A DNA stretch of 64,000 bases, taken from the NCBI RefSeq assembly GCF_034702125.1, contig NC_085867.1:46845762-46909761 (forward strand). The letters are read 5' to 3'. This document shows positions 56,306 through 64,000 of the stretch, one piece after another (the first letter of the stretch is position 1; each line of letters opens with the position of its first letter). This DNA comes from Engraulis encrasicolus. Lineage: Eukaryota > Chordata > Actinopteri > Clupeiformes > Engraulidae. A model generated the notes under the pieces. That model did not search any database and was not told the DNA's origin. It was given only the letters and a program-made list of their open reading frames with translations. A program made the position numbers and the translations under genes.

Positions 56306-57715
56306 GGCTGATGTGTGGCCAAACCCAGAGCCTTCAATTCATTGTCATCCACAAACTTTACAACACAATTGGACAAGAGAAGGCCTAATACATGCTGTTC
56401 TGCCTTGCTTTTACATGCTGTGACATGGTCACAGCCTTCAAAACCAATGATAAAGGAAAGTAGTGGAATGAGAGATTCAGCACTGCAGATTGTATGAGTG
56501 ATGCGAGCCATTAACTATTTTGCAGAAAGGCCATGTGAAGACATCCCTCCAACAGCAGCAGCACTGATACAACACACTACATAATATGCAACAGCACACT
56601 ACATAATATGCAACAAATCAAGCAGAGTGCCTGTGGGTTTTTTAGCATATGCCAACTAGAACTCAAAGAAATGAAATCCAACTGACGGGAGAAGATTGGC
56701 AAAGAATGAACAGGGCAGCCATTGCAAAGAAAAGTTTGCTAAGTGCGGCAGGTGCACATGCCTCAGGCTTGGTCTTGTATGCATAGTCTAGTGAAGCTGC
56801 AAATGTGAAGTACAGTTCTGCTTAATCCTTTTACTTCAGGCCTGTCAAGATTTTGACATTATATTGTGCAGTTTTAGTATTTGTGAATCATGTTTTTGAA
56901 TAAGAAATCACAGATCCTTTTCAGACTGTATCATGTATACAGTATTGTTCTTCAGTAATTTGTTGATTTCATTCAAGTAATTGCATATATGTTGGTTAGC
57001 ATTAGTAATTGTTGGTGGAGAGGATAGCATCTCGAAACGTGTCAAACATCTTGGTTTTTCTTGTGAACAATGTTGTTGTTTCAAAGAGTATATTCTAATG
57101 AACAAGGGTGCGAAATTGCAAGCCATGTCATTATGTGAACAGTTCTTGGTCTTCTGAGGCGGGTGGTCATCTTGAAAAATGGTGGCCACTTTGGATTCTT
57201 TTGGTGGCCATCACACTTTTTAAAAGTGTTCCTTATTATAAGTGGAGAGGGTGGCCATATTGAAAACGGTGGCCATCTGGATTTTATCAATGGACAATGC
57301 TCTTCTTTAAAAAGTGGATTTTACATAACATTTGCAGTATTTCATGCTATCATAATTAAAGCGATTCGTGGCCTCATTATGGCTCAAACAGGGAAGGCAG
57401 CTGTCCTTCCTGTGAGCTAACTGGACATCGAGTCATGAAGTGTGGATCGAAACGAAAAATTGCTTTATTTCCTGCCTCGGCAGTTGACTGCATTTGTGGG
57501 CGTAACAGGGATATTTGAGGTCAGCATCAGATGCTGACTTCGCTGCTTTGGTACCCAACATGCTTTGCGCCACCTCCCTCTCAACCGGAAACCTGAAAAA
57601 CAAACATGGCTACTACCCAAGCTACTACCTTATCATACTCTTTATTCTGACACTTATGTATGTAGATATTGAAAATCGAATGGATAAATCAACATTGTAG
57701 TATCTAAATATGCTG

Positions 57716-58791
57716 TCGCTAGATCTATTTATAGCCTATTGTACGATTCCGCCGTCTGACGATCATTCACCGTTCAAATAGCATGCGTAAGCTAAGCGCT
57801 AACGTGATGAACGCAACTCCCGCCATAAAATCGCCGTAACATCAAATGCGCAAGGCAGCGCACTCGTTAGTGCCGTTCGTAACGGCTGCCTCATCAGCTA
57901 ACTTCACCTATCTGATCAGTGACCTGTTTATGTAGGAGGAGAGTCATCGAGTCACTGCCTCCCGTTTCGAACTGAGCCTCTAAGTGCAGAGGGTGGCCAT
58001 CTTAAAATATGGCTGCCAGCTTGGATTTTCTGCGCGGCCAAGGGCATTTTTTTTTAAAGAGTGCACACTAATGAACATTTGTGCCAAATCTATACGTGCA
58101 CTTTTCTGTGCACTTACCGGTATATAAATAAGGAAAAAACGAAGTAGCGCCCCCTGTGGTGGTCAAGGGAGCAGGTTTATGCCCTGGCAACAGACAGATT
58201 TGGATTCAGCACCCCCAAATTGACCAAGTGCACATATTTTTAAGTTGCTACTAAGAGGTCACAACAAAACTCATTATCCAGATGAGCTATGATTTATGGT
58301 CCGCAGCCTATGTGTCATATTTTGGTATTTTCTTCCATCTTGAGTCTAGATTGTAATGTATATGTATGTTGTTCGATAATTCAACCAATTAGCTGTCATT
58401 TTTAGAGAAAAACATGGCTTGAAGTAAAGAAACGGTCCAAAACCAGCATTTTAAGTCAGTTTGAACTAGCCCCCTGCATACCCCCCCCCCCCCCACACAC
58501 ACACACACACAAACACAAAGTCTTCAGTTTCATGGAGAAAAAAAATTACAAAGCAATCTGTAAAATGTTATAACTGAACAGGAAAGAAAACGTTGTTTCT
58601 ACCCATAAATAAGCAAAAATGAATATAGCGCCCCTTGTGGTGGCCAAACGTGCAGGTTGACGGCGTGGCAACAGGCAGATTTGGATTCAGCACCCCAAAA
58701 TTGATCAAGAAAACATGTTTTTAAGTTGCCACTAAACGGATACAACGAAACTCATTTTCTAGATGAGCTATGATTCTTGGCCCGCTGCCTA
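57716..58791 (+). repeat. Left arm of a >99% identical inverted repeat
   Basis: Bases 57716-58791 are the reverse complement of 62923-64000 with only a few differences seen (one substitution and C/CA run-length changes near 58480-58510). Inside the arm a ~160-bp segment with TAGCGCCCC, CAGATTTGGATTCAGCA, ACAA(A/C)(A/G)AAACTCATT and GATGAGCTATGATT is itself repeated (about 58145 and 58627). The cytosine run at 58478-58493 is followed by an AC repeat. Confidence 0.95.
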
Positions 58792-60117
58792 TAAGTGAGC
58801 CCTGAGTTGTTTCTGATGAAAAGTGCTAAAGCACCTTCCGCTTTACCTTGTTGGTCAAAAAGTGCCTTTTTGAAAGTTTTTTTTTTCACAATGTACTGTG
58901 CTCAATATAATGTAATAAAATGAAATGAAATATGATTGAATAGAATAGAATAGAATAAAATAGGCTATGTAGCCCAGTAAGGAAGTTCCACGTGGTGTAG
59001 TCTACTTTTTTGGGGTGGGTATACTGTATATTTGAACATTTTTTTGAGGTGGGTATACTGTGTATATTTGTGCTATTCTAAATAATGGATCAATCAATTT
59101 TAGGTGGGTATACTGAAATACCTGAAATTTTGAAGTGGGCATACCTGCGTTCTATGTAGACTACACTGGTTCCACCTGACCCCGAAATGTACTGTACTGT
59201 ATGCGCACAAATACTAGCCTCGTGCGCCATCCTACGTACTTCCGCCAAGACACTTGCCTCCACAGTCTGCACTACGTCTGGTACCTGTCTTCTGTTCTGA
59301 CAAACGGTCCTACATTGTAATTTTATCCTACGGTAGGATGATCTGTCAGACATGTCTATTAAACGGTCCTACATTGCCATAGATAGACGTCAGACATGTT
59401 TGTTCAACAACTTATACGTTAAATCCTGATTTTCCCGAAAATGTGCTTCCTGCTTCCTGCAATCGCGTCAGATCAAACAAAGTCCAGACCATGATTACAA
59501 AATCGAAATTTAGTATTATGGGATGGTCAGGACCAGGCTACACAAATACATCATCACTACACAGAAGTGCTTCCACAATCTTCTTGTCTGGCAGGGACGA
59601 GCCATTGGGTCATTGGGGCCCTGTGTGATTGAAAGTGAAATATCCAATCAGCCAGAGATGTGTCTTAGCTGAGATCAAATGGGCCTAAGAAAAGTAGAAG
59701 TGTTTTTCAAGGCCAATACAAAAAAGTTAGCTGATGCCAAATGCCAATAAACATGTTTTTTTCTTGGATTTCGTAAATGGTAAATGGACTGAATTTTGAA
59801 ATGAACCAGAAACACACTTGCAACATTTTTATTTAGATTTGTTTTGTTACAATAACTAAATAAACACATAACCAACAATATGATCATTCATAACTGAGAG
59901 ATATATCAGTAAGTAAATAGTACTTCCAGACACATGCATACTCAGAGACGCCATTAAGGAGGATCAGGTAGTGTACATGCTGTATATCAGGGCAATTCAG
60001 GCAACTGATTTTTTTTAGGGGCTGAAGCAGAAGTGCAGTGTGCTGCTGTTTGATAGTACCAGTTTGGGGGCCCCAAATTCGAACCATGAATACAGTGAAT
60101 AGCACTGTGTACTAAAC
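58792..60117. other. No gene recognised; short repeated words
   Basis: GGTGGGTATACTG occurs at about 59015, 59050 and 59103 with a variant at 59136. AACGGTCCTACATTG occurs twice (about 59304 and 59364) alongside CAGACATGT. These are short duplications in non-coding DNA downstream of the lectin gene. Confidence 0.5.
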
Positions 60118-60427
60118 CAGTGTTTCTCAAACTTTTTCATACCGAGGACCACTTTGTAACCCAAATAAATGTTCAGGGACCACTGAATTGACAGTTGACG
60201 GGTACTAACTTGACACTGCTAATTTAAATGCAGATCATTTACTTTTTATTCACATTGCAAGCCTGTCTTATTTTGGTGATAAGACTTCTGTTATGTTCAG
60301 CTTTATAATTATGTTACAAAATAGCCTACAGCTAGCTTGTCTTGGAATAGTAGAAATCCCCTTGCGGACCACCTGAGCTCTGTCGCGGACCACCAGTGGT
60401 CCCCAGACAACACTTTGAGAATCACTG
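60118..60427. mobile_element. hAT MITE with perfect target duplication
   Basis: CAGTGTTTCTCAAACTTTTT and CACTTTGAGAATCACTG as ends, with TACTAAAC on both sides (60110-60117 and 60428-60435). GGACCAC words lie near both ends. Confidence 0.93.
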
Positions 60428-60649
60428 TACTAAACATATTCAGCAACAAGACCTAGGATACACACACATGCTTACATGCATACTACATCAACATCATAGA
60501 AGACCTGCAGCACTGCATGAAACGCACCACACACTTTAACTGCAAAATGGAAATGCACAACAAACTGCGTAAACATAAATGCACTTAAGCTAGAACACAC
60601 ACAAGCAAATATAGGCCTATCACTATGATGCATTGTTAAACATTATCTA

Positions 60650-60655
60650 TTTATT
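60650..60655 (-). terminator. Candidate AATAAA signal for the lectin gene
   Basis: Minus-strand AATAAA about 370 bp downstream of the lectin stop codon, beyond the fold-back element at 60713-60930. Its use is unproven. Confidence 0.35.
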
Positions 60656-60712
60656 TTTAACCTCTCCACAGTATTGTCATTCTATCTATTGAGTCTTGAA
60701 TCTTGTCTAAAA

Positions 60713-60930
60713 CACTCAAGATAATGGACAAAAGGAGGCGCACACAAGACTTGTGTGAAAAAGTGTATTGGAGCCGAAATTAAACAACCTACTGGAGACA
60801 TTGAGAATGGACTAGCTCCGAAACGTCTGTTTCTCCAGTTAACCTTAGACTTCTGTTGTTTAATTTCGGCTTCAATACACTTTTTCACACAAGTCTTGTG
60901 TGCGCCTCCTTTTTTCCATTATCTTGAGTG
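60713..60930. mobile_element. Fold-back element with CCGAAACG loop
   Basis: CACTCAAGATAATGG followed by GAGGCGCACACAAGACTTGT pairs with ACAAGTCTTGTGTGCGCCTC followed by CCATTATCTTGAGTG. The arms are about 75 bp. The loop contains GGACTAGCTCCGAAACGTC. It lies in the presumed 3' region of the lectin gene. Confidence 0.92.
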
Positions 60931-61022
60931 ATTACTACTTTTTGGGAGTGCACACACCAAGCAATACACGAGTATCAGGTGTAAAGTTCAGGCGCACACA
61001 CAAATAGCATGCAGGGATCAGA

Positions 61023-62474
61023 TCATGGCACTTGGCAGAGAAAGTCCAGGTTTTCGTCACAGCTTCTGGGCACCCACAGCCCCGTGTCGCGCTCCACGGC
61101 CCCGCAGTGCTGCGCGGGACACGTCGTCACCTCCTCCCCCTCCCCCCACGGATCCCTCCAGTTGAGATACGGCAGCGGCCTCCCCCCGCACACCCAGAGC
61201 CACTCCCCGGCCAGGAAGCGTAGCCCCATCCACACGTGTGCCGTGGTGGCGGCCTGTGCCGCCTGCGCGAGGAGCGCCTGGGCGTGGGGCCAGGCAACCG
61301 TGGCCAGGTCACCCCCCAGCCCACGGCAGTGCAGTAGCGCCTCCTCCCAGCTAGAGGGCGCTAGAGAGCTAGAGCTCACCAGCTGCGGCTCCACCGGTGC
61401 GATCTGGCAGAAGAACTGTATGGACAGAGAACATGAGACATCATACAAAGTCCCTTCGTTCATGACGGCGCACCCTTCTATGTCGTCGGCCTCGATAGGG
61501 TAGTTATTGGGCTCGCCACGCTTCCAATTTGCGTCTTCGCCGCCGCTGGAGCCGTCAGCCCACTCCCAGGGGTTGTTGGACAGGCCGATCCAGACCTCCT
61601 CCTCCCAGAGGAAGAGCGCAGCAAACGTATCTCGTAGCAGAGTGTTTTCATTGGCATCACGGATGATGACCAGCGCCATGCCGTTATTCTCGCACCTGCT
61701 CTGGGCTTCACGCCAAGTGAGTCTGTCATAGACAGCCACAGGTATCGACCCCGCGTCCGTCCCAGCGCAAAGTGACGGGTGCAGCTCGTCGCACTGTGCA
61801 TCCCGCCAGCCGCCGTCAGTGTCCATGACCGCGCAGTACAGCCGGGTCTGCCAGTTGGTGTATGGGTACGCGAGGTACTCCGCACTGTAATAAACCTCTC
61901 CCCACTCCCCCACCCAGGCCCAACCTGCTGCTCCCTCCAGCCACCATAGCCCAATCCAGTGAGGGCTGCTCGGCCAGCGCCCGGGGCTGCTGCTGGGGCT
62001 TCTGAAGCTAGCCAGCGTCATGCCCAGCTGTAAGCAGTGAGCGAGGGCCTCCGTCCACGTCAGGCTGTCTTCTTGGAGTTCGTACGCACCCGTGGTGACG
62101 TCCTGGCACAGGAAGGGCAGCGACGCGTTGCACTGCCTGGAAACCCACAGGCCGTGCGCGGTCACGGCGCCACAGCCCTCCCGCGGGGACTTCCAGTTGA
62201 AGTACGCCGCTCGGCTGCCGTCCGTCCACTGCCAGCTCTGCGGTCCGAGGCTGAGGCCGACCCAGGTCCACGCGTCGTTCAGGTTGCGGAGCTGGACCTT
62301 GTCCTCCAGGGTGAGGACGGAGGACAGGTTGCCGTTGTGGCACCGGCAGTACCGCTGAGCCTCCTGCTGCTTGAGGGGATGGTCCACGTAGATGTGTCTT
62401 CTCTCGGGCGTGGCACGGTGGACACACACACTCATACAAGCCAACAGGAGCAGCGGTTGCAATGCTATCTCCAT
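61023..62474 (-). CDS. Secreted protein with four C-type lectin-like domains
   Basis: An uninterrupted 483-codon frame. Residues 1-20 (MEIALQPLLLLACMSVCVHR) look like a signal peptide. Four C-type-lectin-like domains (CTLDs) follow, at about 27-125, 130-238, 245-358 and 363-482. Each has the paired cysteines and the WIGL-type core (WVGL 72-75, WIGL 173-176, WIGL 295-298, WMGL 415-418). Only the third carries an EPN sugar/calcium motif (321-323). Its WND position reads YDVSC (344-348), so Asp is kept but Trp-Asn is lost. Domains 1, 2 and 4 lack EPN/QPD and probably bind no sugar by the classical calcium site. No membrane anchor follows the last domain. The ATG context ATCATCATGG is favourable. 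The arrangement resembles fish mannose-receptor-like lectins, and innate recognition is an inference. Lack of introns across four domains is unusual. The gene sits between the arms of a large inverted repeat. Confidence 0.9.
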   Translation of the reverse strand: MEIALQPLLLLACMSVCVHRATPERRHIYVDHPLKQQEAQRYCRCHNGNLSSVLTLEDKVQLRNLNDAWTWVGLSLGPQSWQWTDGSRAAYFNWKSPREGCGAVTAHGLWVSRQCNASLPFLCQDVTTGAYELQEDSLTWTEALAHCLQLGMTLASFRSPSSSPGRWPSSPHWIGLWWLEGAAGWAWVGEWGEVYYSAEYLAYPYTNWQTRLYCAVMDTDGGWRDAQCDELHPSLCAGTDAGSIPVAVYDRLTWREAQSRCENNGMALVIIRDANENTLLRDTFAALFLWEEEVWIGLSNNPWEWADGSSGGEDANWKRGEPNNYPIEADDIEGCAVMNEGTLYDVSCSLSIQFFCQIAPVEPQLVSSSSLAPSSWEEALLHCRGLGGDLATVAWPHAQALLAQAAQAATTAHVWMGLRFLAGEWLWVCGGRPLPYLNWRDPWGEGEEVTTCPAQHCGAVERDTGLWVPRSCDENLDFLCQVP

Positions 62475-62922
62475 GATGATTACCGTACCAGCAAAAGAGA
62501 TGGGAGCCTGGGATTCACGATCACAACATGTGACTAAGCCTAGACTAGAGTTATACTAGAGTGGAGTTCACCTAGCTACGTCGGCTGCAAGATCCAAAAG
62601 TGTGGAGTCGTCTGTGCTCACCGGCTCTTTTGTGCGTTCAACATCATCTGCTGAAACACCTGCTCGCTGTTTGTTGACATAAAGAAACCTCCCGTCCTGC
62701 CCACCAGTATTTGGCAGGGAAATCATTGGTGTCAAGCTTGTATAACACTTTAAAACGAACACTGACTATAACACTAATCCAACACATGCAAAGCAGAGAA
62801 GAGGAAAGCTTCCCCCTGGCCACAAATGCCGTCTCTCGGATGCCTTCCTATGCGTCTTTGAAGCACTTTGATCTGTTTTCTACTGTTCCTGTAAAAATTA
62901 GTAATGTGTAATGCCGATGATC
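62475..62922 (-). promoter_or_regulatory. Presumed 5' flank of the lectin gene
   Basis: The interval between the lectin ATG and the right inverted-repeat arm. On the minus strand it has AGTATAACTC about 80 bp before the ATG as the only weak TATA-like word. No upstream exon is evident. The short frames here (64-66 codons) are not supported. Confidence 0.3.
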
Positions 62923-64000
62923 TAGGCAGCGGGCCAAGAATCATAGCTCATCTAGAAAATGAGTTTCGTTGTATCCGTTTAGTGGCAACTTAAAAACATG
63001 TTTTCTTGATCAATTTTGGGGTGCTGAATCCAAATCTGCCTGTTGCCACGCCGTCAACCTGCACGTTTGGCCACCACAAGGGGCGCTATATTCATTTTTG
63101 CTTATTTATGGGTAGAAACAACGTTTTCTTTCCTGTTCAGTTATAACATTTTACAGATTGCTTTGTAATTTTTTTTCTCCATGAAACTGAAGACTTTGTG
63201 TTTGTGTGTGTGTGTGTGTGTGTGGGGGGGGGGNGTATACAGGGGGCTAGTTCAAACTGACTTAAAATGCTGGTTTTGGACCGTTTCTTTACTTCAAGCC
63301 ATGTTTTTCTCTAAAAATGACAGCTAATTGGTTGAATTATCGAACAACATACATATACATTACAATCTAGACTCAAGATGGAAGAAAATACCAAAATATG
63401 ACACATAGGCTGCGGACCATAAATCATAGCTCATCTGGATAATGAGTTTTGTTGTGACCTCTTAGTAGCAACTTAAAAATATGTGCACTTGGTCAATTTG
63501 GGGGTGCTGAATCCAAATCTGTCTGTTGCCAGGGCATAAACCTGCTCCCTTGACCACCACAGGGGGCGCTACTTCGTTTTTTCCTTATTTATATACCGGT
63601 AAGTGCACAGAAAAGTGCACGTATAGATTTGGCACAAATGTTCATTAGTGTGCACTCTTTAAAAAAAAATGCCCTTGGCCGCGCAGAAAATCCAAGCTGG
63701 CAGCCATATTTTAAGATGGCCACCCTCTGCACTTAGAGGCTCAGTTCGAAACGGGAGGCAGTGACTCGATGACTCTCCTCCTACATAAACAGGTCACTGA
63801 TCAGATAGGTGAAGTTAGCTGATGAGGCAGCCGTTACGAACGGCACTAACGAGTGCGCTGCCTTGCGCATTTGATGTTACGGCGATTTTATGGCGGGAGT
63901 TGCGTTCATCACGTTAGCGCTTAGCTTACGCATGCTATTTGAACGGTGAATGATCGTCAGACGGCGGAATCGTACAATAGGCTATAAATAGATCTAGCGA
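62923..64000 (-). repeat. Right arm of the inverted repeat, cut by the window edge
   Basis: Mirror of 57716-58791, starting TAGGCAGCGGGCC and running to the last base of the window, so the full arm is longer. One undetermined base (63234) sits in the G-run next to the GT repeat, where the two arms differ in length. Confidence 0.95.

Larger units (their letters stand above)
53805..58791. repeat. Repeat family bounded by TAGGCAGCGGGCC ends
   Basis: TAGGCAGCGGGCCAGAAATC at 53805 and its inverse GGCCCGCTGCCTA ending at 58791 look like inverted termini of one large element or of two related copies. Within it, GGTGGCCATCTT/AAGATGGCCACC words recur (about 54770, 54908, 57160-57290, 57986) along with TAGCGCC...TGTGGT words (about 54124, 54260, 58145, 58627). 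No gene is supported in the interval. Later insertions include the TTAA MITE at 55888-56305. Confidence 0.45.

Noticed and set aside
61009..62537. Plus-strand and alternative minus-strand frames over the lectin gene (164, 166, 158 and 143 codons)
   Set aside because: They are shadows of the GC-rich lectin coding sequence in other frames and show no domain.

Overview
This window looks like nuclear DNA of a teleost fish. The evidence is the mix of repeats: short hAT-type elements with 8-bp target-site duplications (TSDs), Tc1/mariner- and TTAA-type elements, L2-like LINE fragments, tRNA-headed SINEs, and long CA, CT, GA, ACAG and AAAG microsatellites. Most of the sequence is layered transposable elements (TEs). 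Most open frames longer than 60 codons are microsatellite translations or chance frames. Everything here was read by eye; no database search or alignment was run.

Two loci look like ordinary host coding sequence. The first is an uninterrupted 483-codon gene on the minus strand (61023-62474). It encodes a secreted protein with a signal peptide and four C-type-lectin-like domains. The second is a proline-rich terminal exon on the plus strand (22778-23182), preceded by a good splice acceptor, from a gene I could not identify.

The most interesting locus is a ~6-kb DNA transposon at about 45188-51209. It has ~100-bp terminal inverted repeats and a 30-bp subterminal tandem repeat. It carries a two-exon gene for a DDE integrase-like transposase (plus strand, disabled by a frameshift at the second catalytic aspartate). 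Converging on it is a spliced minus-strand transcription unit of unknown product, and both units have polyadenylation signals. The element resembles IS3-like or Ginger-like eukaryotic integrase transposons, but I could not confirm the superfamily.

Layout. 0-8 kb: an L2 3' end split by a 1.9-kb hAT insertion, a SINE inside a hAT miniature inverted-repeat element (MITE), and a GGATCC-rich hAT. 8-18 kb: hAT MITEs, a Tc1-derived 1.3-kb fold-back, a fold-back with TTAGGG-like repeats split by a hAT, and microsatellites. 18-20 kb: AT-rich DNA with a recurring CTGACGGTGGTGAC motif. 20-24 kb: a LINE fragment, a SINE, two fold-backs and the proline-rich exon. 24-35 kb: tandem duplications and nested hATs. 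35-42 kb: a TTACAG-ended element holding two oppositely oriented copies of one hAT, then a 2.2-kb hAT. 45-51.6 kb: the integrase transposon. 53.8-64 kb: a repeat family ending in TAGGCAGCGGGCC, present as an almost identical ~1.08-kb inverted pair flanking the lectin gene and running off the right edge of the window.
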